Assembly (NCBI GenBank): GCA_031275735.1
Contig: JAISOJ010000057.1
Location: 1-46,103 of the forward strand
Source: Dysgonamonadaceae bacterium
GTDB lineage: Bacteria; Bacteroidota; Bacteroidia; Bacteroidales; Azobacteroidaceae
Length of the DNA stretch: 46,103 nt
Direction of reading: 5' to 3'
The stretch's first letter is position 1. The number at the start of each line of letters is the position of its first letter. Under the pieces are notes generated by a model. The model saw only the letters and a list, made by a program, of their open reading frames with translations. It was not told the DNA's origin and made no database searches. Shown in pieces: positions 36,549 through 45,808 of the stretch. Position numbers and translations under genes: made by a program.

Positions 36549-37580
36549 ATGAAGAAAGTGGGTGTCGTTATACTTAATTGGAATGGGAAAGCGCTGTTAG
36601 AACAGTTTTTACCTCCTTTATTTAAACATACGGATTTGGAACTAGCTGAAATCATTGTAGCTGATAACGGTTCGACAGACGATTCGCTGATATTTCTATC
36701 TAAATATTATCCCAATATACGATGCTTGGCATTTGACCGGAATTACGGTTTTGCCGAAGGTTATAACAAAGCGTTCAACCAGTTGGAGCAAGAATACGTG
36801 GTTTTGTTGAATTCCGACGTAGAAGTTACTTCCGGTTGGTTACGATTAGCGGTAGATTATTTAGATGCACATCCGGATGTAGCCGCCATTCAACCGAAAA
36901 TACTTTCCTATAACGATAAATCGTCTTTCGAGTATGCAGGAGCTGCCGGAGGATTTATGGATATGTACGGTTATCCGTTCTGTAGAGGACGTATTTTTAC
37001 CAAAGTAGAAAAAGATTTTGGACAATACGACTGTCCGGTAGATGTTTTGTGGAGTAGCGGCGCTTGTTTAATTATCCGTTCGGCAGAATACAAAAAAGCC
37101 GGAGGTTTAGATGCTTATTTCTTTGCCCATCAGGAAGAAATCGATTTATGCTGGCGTTTGCGGGCAAGAGGTAAACGAATTGTTTGTTTTCCGCAGTCCG
37201 TTGTTTACCATGTAGGCGGAGCAACTTTGAAAATGGAGCATCCCAAAAAGACTTTCCTGAATTTTAGAAATAATTTATTTATGTTGTATAAAAATCTCCC
37301 GGAACAGTATTACAATAAAGTAATGTTTTATCGTTACTTTATAGATTATTTGGCAGCCTTGCAATTTCTTTTGAAAGGGTATCTCGCTAATGCAATGGCA
37401 GTGATAAGGGCGAGGCGAGATTTTAGCCGGCATAAAACAAATTATAGACGGATACGACAAGAGAATCTGGAACAAGCGATAAACCGCGATTTACCTAAAG
37501 AAATAATACGAAAAAGTTTGCTGTGGCAATATTATATAAGGAATAAAAAACTATTCATGCGGATAAATTCGGATTACTAA
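36549..37580 (+). CDS. Family 2 glycosyltransferase
   Basis: Predicted cytoplasmic GT-A enzyme that adds a sugar to a surface glycan. The 343-residue protein has VVILNWNGKALLEQFLPPL at the start, VADNGSTDDSL near 37-47, the metal-binding NSD (88-90, in place of DXD), and GGLDAYFFAHQEEIDLCWRL near 200, a pattern often seen in rhamnosyltransferase-like members. The last 90 residues are basic and may contact the membrane. It is 30 bases after the LpxL-like gene, so it may share the mtaB transcript. Donor and acceptor are unknown. Confidence 0.88.
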   Translation: MKKVGVVILNWNGKALLEQFLPPLFKHTDLELAEIIVADNGSTDDSLIFLSKYYPNIRCLAFDRNYGFAEGYNKAFNQLEQEYVVLLNSDVEVTSGWLRLAVDYLDAHPDVAAIQPKILSYNDKSSFEYAGAAGGFMDMYGYPFCRGRIFTKVEKDFGQYDCPVDVLWSSGACLIIRSAEYKKAGGLDAYFFAHQEEIDLCWRLRARGKRIVCFPQSVVYHVGGATLKMEHPKKTFLNFRNNLFMLYKNLPEQYYNKVMFYRYFIDYLAALQFLLKGYLANAMAVIRARRDFSRHKTNYRRIRQENLEQAINRDLPKEIIRKSLLWQYYIRNKKLFMRINSDY

Positions 37581-37605
37581 AATAGCCGGAAGAATCCCTA
37601 TTTTA
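37578..37605 (+). terminator. Candidate terminator after the glycosyltransferase gene
   Basis: TAAAATAG (37578-37585) and CTATTTTA (37598-37605) are perfect 8-base arms with a 12-base loop, starting at the stop codon itself. The stem is AT-rich and the T tract is part of the right arm, so strength is uncertain. Confidence 0.35.
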
Positions 37606-37801
37606 ATAAGTGTTTCTCTAATCTCTCACTTTTAAAAATTTCTGTTAAGCACATTCTATTGTTCTTTTTTGTTTGTTTCTTGATCTGTTGTTGTCTTGAT
37701 TACAAAATTAATTCATTAACATATAACACCGACAAATTTTTAGATTCGCCGGTCAGTAATGAATTTTTTATACTGCCTTTGCACCGTAACGTAAAAAGTA
37801 A

Positions 37802-38032
37802 ATGGAACTTTTTAAATCTCAAAGCATGAACAGGATTAAAATAAAAACTTTGGCAAGGAAAGGTGGAAAATATACACGCGAATTGTCTATCGTGGTCGTT
37901 GGTATTGCAATTACGTTGTCTATAAACAATTGGTTTGCAACAAAAACTGAAAGAAAAGATACGACGCTTTATTTGGATGCGGTGACGTTGGAACTGAAAA
38001 CGAACCTTGAAAGTCTTAGCAAAATAGGTTAA
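37802..38032 (+). pseudogene. Truncated DUF6090-like membrane protein remnant
   Basis: Encodes 76 residues (a better start may be the ATG at 37826). The segment KIKTLARKGGKYTRELSIVV followed by VGIAITLSINNWF is a membrane helix with the NNW pattern that begins DUF6090-like proteins, which are usually a few hundred residues long. Here the frame stops after LESLSKIG, and no frame beyond it continues the family convincingly. A 69-codon frame at 38040-38249 has no recognisable content. I read it as a decayed gene; a short functional peptide is the alternative. The surrounding gap 37581-38320 holds otherwise only two terminator-like hairpins. Confidence 0.5.
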
Positions 38033-38211
38033 CGGCATTTTGAAACAGGAATCTCTGTTAGAAGAAGTTCCATATAATACGAATGTCTTGAAATTACTTG
38101 TAAAAGATACTGCAAGTATCTGTAACCGTAAAAGACCTCATTCGTCTTGTCAGATAGACACGCCGGATTGGATGCGTGGACAACAGAGTGCGAAAATTAA
38201 AACATATAAAA

Positions 38212-38251
38212 ATTCACCGATTAATAAACGTTCGCTTATTAATCGGTGAAT
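38212..38251 (-). terminator. Strong terminator of the T9SS protein gene
   Basis: A 16-bp perfect stem (38212-38227 with 38236-38251) with an 8-base loop. On the minus strand it is followed by TTTTTATATGTTTT, a good U tract. It lies 70 bases after the stop codon of the large minus-strand gene. On the plus strand no T tract follows, so it acts mainly for the minus strand. Confidence 0.75.
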
Positions 38252-38320
38252 GAGTGATAAATTTACAGTGTTAAACTTGTAACACTTTTTTAGGACTGGT
38301 CAAACCAAAAACGATCAAGC

Positions 38321-41300
38321 TTACTTGATTAGTTTCCATACTTTGTTTCCTATTTTCACAATATAAACTCCCGCAGGTAAATCTACGTTGAATTGTTCAT
38401 TTCCAGAGTTTACAGTTAAAATAAGAAGCGTTTGGCCTTGCGTATTGGCAACTGCTAACGAAGTTCCTACCGGAACGCCTTGTACATTCAAGATGTCTTT
38501 TTCGGAAAAATAAATCGAAATATTTCCTTTTACATCCTCTATACCATCTCCTCTGAAATCAACAGACAGAGGTATTGTAACCGTTTCTATATCCTCGTTC
38601 GAAATGATGATGACATCGGTGTATAGCCCATCCTTGCTTGCGTTGAAAGTTACGGTGAAAGCAACTGTTGTCACATCGGTAAGTTCTTCCGGTTCTATAC
38701 TGGTTTTAGAAAGAGTAAATTCCGTTCCTGTTTCTAAGGAAATGTCAGCCGCTGTATTCAAGAAACCTTCAATATCGACCGGAATATCCAGAGGAGCCTC
38801 GTATGTTATTTGTGCGTCGATAGTATTTACTAACGTTAGATAGGGTTTTGTGTATTTCACAATTACAGGAATAACGAAATCGGCATCTAAATCAGTATTA
38901 GCTATTTCAATATTAGTTCTGTATTCTCCGGATGCTTCCGCTCCCGTGAAAATTACGTCGATCAAAACGTGACCTTCTGTTAGTTCTTCCGTAGTCAATT
39001 CCGTTTTATCGAGGGTAAAATTACCTGCATGATCGCCCCCTAGAGTAATAGTTGCATTGCTGTTTAGTAAACCGCCTACTCTTACCGAAATGGTTTTCGG
39101 AACTACTGATGTTTCTGTTTCCTGAATTTCTCCTACTAAGTACAAATAAGGGAATCCGTCTATAACAATCGAATCGATAAATAATTTGGGTTCATTCCAT
39201 CCGACTGTCTCTTTGCGTCCTTGTATGCGAAAATATTTTGCATTTTTGTCGGCAATTACTTTTTCATACGTATGATATCCGGTTTCATAATCGCTTCCTG
39301 TTTCAATAGAATCTTGAGATATCCAATTTTGTCCATTTACTGAAGTTTGTATCAGGTATTTAGATGGACCGTTTTGCGAACGCCAGTAAAACGCAGCTTT
39401 GTTGACGCCGCCCGCTTTAGCCGGAGAAGTAATACTTCCGGCGCCTCTGGTCGTAGACAATAATCTTAAGGACGCCGAACCTTCCAATGGATTTTCCCAG
39501 GTAACATTTTTTCTTCCTAAATTAATTAACCATCCATCCAAGATTCCTGATCCGCCATCACCAACGGTAATACTTGAACTCCATTTTTCCGGTTCCTGTT
39601 CGAAATTTTGAATCAATTTACCGGTTAATATATTTCCATATAAATACACCGGAACCGGTTTTACCAAGCCGGCACTTTCAATCCAAAGCGTATCTGCCGA
39701 ATTGAAAATGGAAGGCGTATATGTTACCGTAATCATTTCGGTAGTTACACTGCCGGATGAAGTAACCGTAGTTTTGTCGATAACAAAGTCGCTACCGTTC
39801 GACAACGACAGAGAAATTTCCTGTTCAAGATTGTTGATATTTATTTCAAAAGTCTGAATATCTTTTCCTTCTTCGTATGCAGATAAGCATACAGACCAGG
39901 GAATTGCTGTCACCGAAGGAATACCTTTGCCGTTTGCCGTTACTATAATATCATCAAAGTACAAATTAGGGCTCCATGTCTCAGTTTCGGATTTAAGGTT
40001 TAAGATTTCCACGTATTTGGCATCCGGATCATTCACCGTTATTTCAAACAATGAATAGGGCGTTCCCATAGGAATAACGGAATCCAATAATATTTCAGGC
40101 TCTTCGGAAAGCGTTTGGTAAGTTTGTATTCGTATTTTTCCATTATTGTAGTCATTTCCCTTATAATAGAAAGAAATAATTCCTACGCCGCCCGCTTTAG
40201 GTATAGAAAGTAAGCTTGAATTGTTGCCTGTATTATTGTTTCCGAGAAGTTCTAAAGACGCTGTGCCTTCATACAGGTTGTTTCCGTAAGTTAATCTGTT
40301 TCCTCTTACGACCTCCCATCCTTCAATAGAATAAGAGTCATACGAAACTCCTTGTATCCAATTGCCGTTGAAGTCTTGATAAATAAGCTCTTGCAAATTA
40401 TAAGATTTTAACGGGAAAGCCTGGCTAGCTGCTAAACCGCCTCCGGATATGATTAACGTATCTACCAAATAAGTGCCTGTTTCTGATTGGAATTTGACCG
40501 GCAATTCGTAGGTAGTATTGTTAATATCATCTTGATTGATGGTTGTTACCGCACTTGAAAATGCGACGCCCGATTTGAAACTTACCTGAATGTCGGAAGT
40601 AAGGTTTTCGCCTTTTATCTTAACCGGAACAATTGTTTCGTCTCCTGCAACAGCTTGGAAAAAAGGTTCTTCTTCTAAAGAAACTTTAGCGACAGCGACA
40701 CCATTAGCGGTTACGGTAATATTATCAATATAGCCCATATCGTTTCGGGTTTCTATTTTGATATATTTAGCATTAGCGTTGTTGACGGCATATTCAAACT
40801 CGGAATAAGTTTCGGTAGAAACTTCGAACGATTCCAAAGCGCTTCCCCATTGGGTTCCGTTTTCCGATATGTACAAATCAAATGAAGGAGGATTGCCATA
40901 GCTTCCTTTTTTAGCATAAAACTGAACGTAGCCTACTCCGCCAGACTTAGGCGATGAAATAATTTGAGTTCCACCGCTATACGAAGTACTTATAGCCGAG
41001 CTATTGTTAATTCCGTATCCGGTACTAATACTTCCCATACTTACTGACCAACCATTAGATGTGATAGAATTATTATAATCTAAAGACAGGTTTTCTCCTT
41101 CAAAATCTTCATATATAGTATTTTGTAGGATATATCCTTGAATTGGGAAAGTTTGTGGGAAAGGAAAATCGTTACCCGAAAACACCAAAGTATCCCGAAA
41201 ATAAGTACCTGTTTCCGATTGGAATTTAACCATCAAAGGGAAAACGCCTTCGTTATCAATTTCGTCGACAGGTATAGTAGTTATTTCCGATGAAAATGCG

Positions 41301-43471
41301 GCGCCCGATTTGAAATTTACTTGAACGTCGGATGTAACATTTTCAAACACAAAATTCAATGCATTTTTTTGCAAAACACCACTTTCCGTTTGAAAAACCG
41401 GCATACTCGGTAAAGAAATCTGAGCAATACCTACATTGTTATTAGTGACTATAATGTTTTCAATAAAACAATTGTCATTCGCAAATATTTTTACATATTT
41501 AGCAGTTGCGTTATTGACTGTAACGGAGTATTTTTCGTAAGCGTCGGAAATTCCGGTAAAAATTTGTACAGGTTCTCCCCAGTTAGTCCCATCTTCCGAT
41601 ACATAAAGCGAAATAGTAGGGTCGTACCAAGTTTTTTTTGCATAAAATTGGACACTGCCGACTCCTTCGGACTTGGGCGGCGAAATAATATTACCACCGT
41701 CATAATAATTGGATTGTGTTTCTAAACAGGCTATACTATTAAACCCTTGGTTATAATTATTTTTTGTTCCTCCTATAATGGTCCATCCATCTGTAATATA
41801 ATACTTTAGATCGCTATTTCCTGCCCATTCTCCATCGAAATCAATAAACAGGGTTTCGGATTTGGAATAGGCAAAAACCGGTATGGTTACCGGAAAATTC
41901 AAATTACCTCCGGAAATCACCAGCGTATCCATTGCGTATTTTTTGCCCTCTTCCGGATTATATGTTACCTGTAATAAATAATTACCGTTTACTTGATCCG
42001 GCGTAAGAGTTGTAGCACCCAAAGTAAATTGCGACTCATCCATAAAGAGGGAAATATCTGTAGTTATATTGGTAAATACTAAAGGAATAGTGAACGAAGT
42101 TTCGTTGTTTTCCGGATAAAATACAGTTGTATTACCGATAGCTGCCGCTAACGCATCGCTGTCTTCGGTAATTGAAAATGCATCAATAATCAACCCGTAC
42201 GACCCAGATAAAGAGCCGTCGATTTTTATTTTTATATACTGGATTTCCGAATTCTCAATTTGCTTAACATACTGAGTAAAATGAGGCGAAGAGGCAGTAA
42301 GGGCGTCTATTTCCGTCCATGTTTGTCCGTCGCTGGATTCCAATATGATAAAGTTGATAATTTTGTTAATCTCTACAGCTCTGTATTCGAAAGAAAAAGC
42401 CCCTATACTACCTTCCTTTTTCGGGGAAATGAGTTCTTTGCCTAAATTGAGGGCTCCTGCTCCTTCAAAAATCATGTGGGAGTTCCCAAGTATTATACTT
42501 CCGCCGTCCACATACCATCCATTGTAATCGAAGGTATTTGTTATCCCGTAAGTATAAGTAGAGCCGGGGTTAGTATTAAAGCCTTCTGTAATATTCCGCT
42601 CCAGACCCAATCCTTCCATTTTAAACACTAAATTGGGGAGGTTGCCTCCTGAAACAATCAGGAAATCGGTAGATTTATTTTTCACTGTCGGCGAAAAACT
42701 CACATCCAACGGTAAACCCGATCCGGTTATACTTGCGCCTTCAATGGTAGTAGAAGTCAAAGCAAAAGGCGATTCGCTTCCTTTTTCAAAGACCACACTC
42801 AGCGTGCCGGTCACATCGCTTCCCTCTACGAGGATAGCGTCGGAATTAAGCGTTGTTTGGCCTACTTCGCCTACAATACTGTTAGACGCGGATAGAGTTA
42901 ATTGAGCAGGACTGCCGTCGTTTACAGCATCAGTGATTACGATTTCATCAATATCTGCCCACACAGATCCATATCCAGCTTTAGGCAGTTCAATCCGGAC
43001 GTATTTGGCATCCAAATCATTAACTATCTTTGAATATTGAAACCAGGTTTGGTTGTCATCTCCGGGAAAAGTAACTGTTTCAACCAATGTAAAATCCTCT
43101 CCGTTTTCCGATGTTAGGATATTCAAATAATAATATTCTTGGGGATAGTCATTCAGCGAATGCCCTTTGTACCAAAAAGTAATCCAACCTACTCCACCCG
43201 TTTTTTCCGGAGTAGTAAGATATGCTTCGGCTTCGACCCAACTATTAACCTGAACAGAAACCGAAGCATTGCCGTAATAAATAGACTCATAGCCGGTTTC
43301 ATGTTGCAATAAAAAATAAGTCCAACCATCTGTTTCTCCTTCTTCTTGAGCGTTATAAGACGGACCAAATTCGGGATAAAAACTTTGTGTTATTACTTCT
43401 GCCCTTAGATGAGTTGATAATAGCGCCGCAGACAGAACCAGAATAAACGCTATCACATTCAAGTGTTTCAT
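38321..43471 (-). CDS. Giant modular T9SS-secreted surface protein
   Basis: A 1716-residue predicted secreted or surface-attached protein. Residues 1-24 form a signal peptide. Six modules of about 240-250 residues follow (starting near 25, 293, 540, 782, 1025 and 1280). Each has a jelly-roll-like half with the recurring pattern SPxKxGGVGxxxFYxK, SEDGTxWG-like and AKYVKI, then an Ig-like half with TLxISGG. An additional Ig-like repeat (1541-1640) precedes a C-terminal type A sorting domain (1643-1716) containing GTSLAVANTQGQ and LPAGVYIVKIGNKVWKLIK. Modules 3 and 4 are most alike. No catalytic motif is visible, so a binding or adhesive role is inferred. It lies downstream of a GH99-like gene on the same strand but with its own -7 element. 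Confidence 0.88.
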   Translation of the reverse strand: MKHLNVIAFILVLSAALLSTHLRAEVITQSFYPEFGPSYNAQEEGETDGWTYFLLQHETGYESIYYGNASVSVQVNSWVEAEAYLTTPEKTGGVGWITFWYKGHSLNDYPQEYYYLNILTSENGEDFTLVETVTFPGDDNQTWFQYSKIVNDLDAKYVRIELPKAGYGSVWADIDEIVITDAVNDGSPAQLTLSASNSIVGEVGQTTLNSDAILVEGSDVTGTLSVVFEKGSESPFALTSTTIEGASITGSGLPLDVSFSPTVKNKSTDFLIVSGGNLPNLVFKMEGLGLERNITEGFNTNPGSTYTYGITNTFDYNGWYVDGGSIILGNSHMIFEGAGALNLGKELISPKKEGSIGAFSFEYRAVEINKIINFIILESSDGQTWTEIDALTASSPHFTQYVKQIENSEIQYIKIKIDGSLSGSYGLIIDAFSITEDSDALAAAIGNTTVFYPENNETSFTIPLVFTNITTDISLFMDESQFTLGATTLTPDQVNGNYLLQVTYNPEEGKKYAMDTLVISGGNLNFPVTIPVFAYSKSETLFIDFDGEWAGNSDLKYYITDGWTIIGGTKNNYNQGFNSIACLETQSNYYDGGNIISPPKSEGVGSVQFYAKKTWYDPTISLYVSEDGTNWGEPVQIFTGISDAYEKYSVTVNNATAKYVKIFANDNCFIENIIVTNNNVGIAQISLPSMPVFQTESGVLQKNALNFVFENVTSDVQVNFKSGAAFSSEITTIPVDEIDNEGVFPLMVKFQSETGTYFRDTLVFSGNDFPFPQTFPIQGYILQNTIYEDFEGENLSLDYNNSITSNGWSVSMGSISTGYGINNSSAISTSYSGGTQIISSPKSGGVGYVQFYAKKGSYGNPPSFDLYISENGTQWGSALESFEVSTETYSEFEYAVNNANAKYIKIETRNDMGYIDNITVTANGVAVAKVSLEEEPFFQAVAGDETIVPVKIKGENLTSDIQVSFKSGVAFSSAVTTINQDDINNTTYELPVKFQSETGTYLVDTLIISGGGLAASQAFPLKSYNLQELIYQDFNGNWIQGVSYDSYSIEGWEVVRGNRLTYGNNLYEGTASLELLGNNNTGNNSSLLSIPKAGGVGIISFYYKGNDYNNGKIRIQTYQTLSEEPEILLDSVIPMGTPYSLFEITVNDPDAKYVEILNLKSETETWSPNLYFDDIIVTANGKGIPSVTAIPWSVCLSAYEEGKDIQTFEININNLEQEISLSLSNGSDFVIDKTTVTSSGSVTTEMITVTYTPSIFNSADTLWIESAGLVKPVPVYLYGNILTGKLIQNFEQEPEKWSSSITVGDGGSGILDGWLINLGRKNVTWENPLEGSASLRLLSTTRGAGSITSPAKAGGVNKAAFYWRSQNGPSKYLIQTSVNGQNWISQDSIETGSDYETGYHTYEKVIADKNAKYFRIQGRKETVGWNEPKLFIDSIVIDGFPYLYLVGEIQETETSVVPKTISVRVGGLLNSNATITLGGDHAGNFTLDKTELTTEELTEGHVLIDVIFTGAEASGEYRTNIEIANTDLDADFVIPVIVKYTKPYLTLVNTIDAQITYEAPLDIPVDIEGFLNTAADISLETGTEFTLSKTSIEPEELTDVTTVAFTVTFNASKDGLYTDVIIISNEDIETVTIPLSVDFRGDGIEDVKGNISIYFSEKDILNVQGVPVGTSLAVANTQGQTLLILTVNSGNEQFNVDLPAGVYIVKIGNKVWKLIK

Positions 43472-43530
43472 ACTTTAGTCATTTTTAAATTATTACTAAG
43501 TTATAATCAATATTTTTTGGTAATTGACTA

Positions 43531-43538
43531 CAAATATA
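43531..43538 (-). promoter_or_regulatory. -7 element of the T9SS protein gene
   Basis: Minus strand TATATTTG, a perfect TAnnTTTG, about 60 bases upstream of the start codon. No good -33 TTTG is present; the area is very AT-rich. Confidence 0.45.
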
Positions 43539-43687
43539 TATTAAAAAATCCAATAGATTATATTTTAGAGAAAAAAATGACAAAAAAGTACAAAAAAAAA
43601 TACATCCTTCATGATTAATTTTCATGTAGTGACCTGTTTTTTGCGCTTTTTTAACTTATACTATGCTCCGTATAATAGCAGGTACGG

Positions 43688-44965
43688 TTATCTTTGCGGA
43701 ATTTTCAGGCTTGCAGGCTTTTGTTTTTTTAATATTTTAGATGCTTCTCCTGTCAGCCATAAATAATGGTCGGAAGGCATACCTTCCAAATCGACGAATT
43801 TAGCCACATCGCTGACCGGAGGATTATCGTCGATCTTGAATATTGCCGTACCTTCATTTACTTCATCAAACATGGCTACATAGAGCATATCGGCTCCTGC
43901 ATTTATTGCCGTAATTATTTGTTGCCAGTAAAAGCGTCCTTTTTGCCGGGGAATAGAAGCCGCCGGTTTTACATCGTATTGAAATTCATGCCTGCTGAGA
44001 TTATGCCAACTGAAGCCGGGAGTTACACAAGGTACATAGCTAATATGATTGACTCTGCACCACTCCATATCGTTTATTACCAAATCGCGGTAACGATCTA
44101 TGTCATTGTGTAAAAGAGGTGAAAAGCGCTGTACCGTCCAAGGCATAACAATGTCCGCTAGACGAATAAGGGTATGTAAGTAAGGATCGTTTATACAATC
44201 GGCATTTAAATCGCGCCAATAGGTTGGTACTCCCAACATAATACTACATCCACCATAAACGGGGTCGTTTTTAAGAAAGTCGATGAATCGTTCAAGACCT
44301 ATATTCCGGATATTGTAAGGACGGTCGGGGAATCCGACTCCCCAAATGGTTACAAGCGGTTTTCCATTGAAAAACAGGTAGGTTTGTTTCCCTGTTTGAT
44401 TAGTCACTTTCAAAGAATCGACCAGAAATTTCCAATCTTCAATCAGTATGGAGCAATCTTCGCCCGATTTTTTCAAACCGGATAAGTCATACATAATGGC
44501 TACGGCCCTGTCGTATTTGGAGGCCGCTTCAAAAGCGTTTTTTATGACTGTGGTGGGCGCTTCTTTCCTTGCCTGCGGTTTAGCTGTATTAAAAAAACGT
44601 TGCATAAAAACTCCGTCGAGTCCATACTCTTTCATCCATCGGAAGTGTAAATCAATAGCGCTTTTGTCTGTAGAACTGAAAAAACGGGCCGTAGAACCGT
44701 CCGAATGTTTTAATCCTGTAGGGTAAGTGATTTCGTATTCACTGACGTCAGGCCACATATCAATACGTATCTGTTTTTCGTCCGGATACATTATTCCATC
44801 CTGCGAAACCCTAAACCAACCTTGATATCCTGCCATAATCAATCCTTTGTAGTCAGGGTACAATGTGTTTTTCGAATGTTTGTTACTTTGCGCAACTACT
44901 CCTTCACGTGCTTGTATGAAAATAAAAGACATGGATAGCGTTAAGAAGATAATTTTTAGATTCAT
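43688..44965 (-). CDS. Secreted GH99/GH71-like glycoside hydrolase
   Basis: Predicted exported glycosidase of 425 residues with a signal peptide (about 1-25, ending near VVAQ). The body resembles the GH99-like domain: GLIMAGYQGWF (41-51), DMWPDVSEY (69-77), HFRWMKEYGLDGVFMQRFF (107-125), AIMYDLSG (156-163) and FDEVNEGTAIFK (366-377). Glu368 and Glu371 are three apart, as are the two key glutamates of GH99 endo-mannosidases/mannanases, so an alpha-mannan-type substrate is possible but not proved. It has no T9SS tail. The T9SS protein gene follows 216 bases downstream on the same strand, suggesting joint work at the cell surface. Confidence 0.8.
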   Translation of the reverse strand: MNLKIIFLTLSMSFIFIQAREGVVAQSNKHSKNTLYPDYKGLIMAGYQGWFRVSQDGIMYPDEKQIRIDMWPDVSEYEITYPTGLKHSDGSTARFFSSTDKSAIDLHFRWMKEYGLDGVFMQRFFNTAKPQARKEAPTTVIKNAFEAASKYDRAVAIMYDLSGLKKSGEDCSILIEDWKFLVDSLKVTNQTGKQTYLFFNGKPLVTIWGVGFPDRPYNIRNIGLERFIDFLKNDPVYGGCSIMLGVPTYWRDLNADCINDPYLHTLIRLADIVMPWTVQRFSPLLHNDIDRYRDLVINDMEWCRVNHISYVPCVTPGFSWHNLSRHEFQYDVKPAASIPRQKGRFYWQQIITAINAGADMLYVAMFDEVNEGTAIFKIDDNPPVSDVAKFVDLEGMPSDHYLWLTGEASKILKKQKPASLKIPQR

Positions 44966-45123
44966 TGTTGTAATTTTTTATGATAGTTAATAATTGATGC
45001 AAAGAAAACGAAATAGAATTAATTAAAGTCTTAAATAATGATTAATTGTTGAGAAAAAACATTTTTTAACCAAATTAGTTACAAATGTTCCATGAGATAT
45101 TTTTAACAAAGACCGTTGTAATA

Positions 45124-45155
45124 TTTGGGTGTTCTGGTAAAATTATGTACCTTTG
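45124..45155 (+). promoter_or_regulatory. Promoter of tRNA-Arg
   Basis: TTTG (45124-45127), 20 bases, TACCTTTG (45148-45155): a textbook Bacteroidetes promoter about 28 bases before the mature tRNA. The gene-free stretch 44966-45123 upstream shows nothing else. Confidence 0.8.
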
Positions 45156-45183
45156 CGAGGCAAAAACAAAAAATAAAAAGAGG

Positions 45184-45257
45184 GGTCCGGTAGCTCAGTT
45201 GGATAGAGCAGCAGCCTTCTAAGCTGCGGGTCGTGGGTTCGAATCCCGCCCGGATCA
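45184..45257 (+). tRNA. tRNA-Arg (anticodon UCU)
   Basis: A complete cloverleaf of 74 bases: acceptor GGTCCGG / CCGGATC with one G-U pair, D-arm GCTC/GAGC, anticodon stem GCAGC/GCTGC with loop CTTCTAA (anticodon TCT), T-arm GTGGG/CCCGC with loop TTCGAAT, discriminator A. CCA is not encoded. It reads AGA and probably AGG codons. Confidence 0.95.
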
Positions 45258-45414
45258 CAAAAACATTCAAATCTACAACTTGCCTGTAATCAATATGATT
45301 ACAATCAAAAATAGTCGTTTCAAACCACTGTAAATTCACTTTTCATTCCCGGTTTTTTCCAAAATATCCAAATTATTTTGCTATTTTCGCACAGAAAAAT
45401 TACAAATAAATTAC

Positions 45415-45804
45415 GGTAGTGATTTAAAAAGTATGCTGTTGTAAATGACTGTCAATCAGGGGAAGAAAATGTATTTTTGTATATGAAAATAAAAATCACC
45501 CTTCACTGTCCAGATTGCCAAAGTCCAAAAATAAAGAAAATGGCAAGAAATCATACGGAAAGCAAAATTATTATTGTAAAGCGTGTGGACGACAATTTAT
45601 TGGCGACCATGCTCTACACTACAAAGGATGTCATTCCGGCCTGATACAAAAGATATTATTGATGCTTGTTTGCGGTATAGGGATCAGAGATATATCTGAG
45701 ATTGAGAAAATCAGCATCAAAAAAGTATTGTCGGTATTAGTCAATTCCCGGCATTTAATCCAACCCAAACGGCAATATTATGAGTGTTTGGAAGTAGTGC
45801 TATG
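45415..45804 (+). mobile_element. IS1-type insertion sequence remnant
   Basis: The left end is probably near GGTAGTGATTT at 45415. A -7-like TATTTTTG (45472-45479) precedes the InsA-like frame. The right half, including the catalytic DDE (InsB) part, is missing; sequence identity to the family stops near 45800, at the edge of a perfect palindrome. The left boundary is a guess from the change in sequence character, since no partner inverted repeat remains. Confidence 0.5.
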
Positions 45805-45808
45805 TTAA
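45483..45808 (+). pseudogene. IS1 family transposase, N-terminal part, frameshifted and truncated
   Basis: The frame from the ATG at 45483 gives MKIKITLHCPDCQSPKIKK, and the continuation is in another frame: NGKKSYGKQNYYCKACGRQF, then LHYKGCHSGLIQKILLML, GIGIRDISEIEKISIKKVL and HLIQPKRQYYECLEV. Together these give the zinc-finger (CPDC...CKACGRQF) and helix-turn-helix of IS1 InsA-type proteins. One missing A in the run at 45537-45540 explains the shift. The expected DEFW continuation after LEV is absent and replaced by VLC and a stop. It is not functional. Confidence 0.8.

Noticed and set aside
38040-38249. 69-codon frame after the truncated membrane protein
   Set aside because: No recognisable motif, a non-ATG start, and its end lies inside the terminator hairpin.
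38321-43471. Repetition that might be read as a CRISPR or tandem DNA repeat
   Set aside because: The repeats are protein modules of about 240 residues with diverged DNA, not short direct repeats with spacers.
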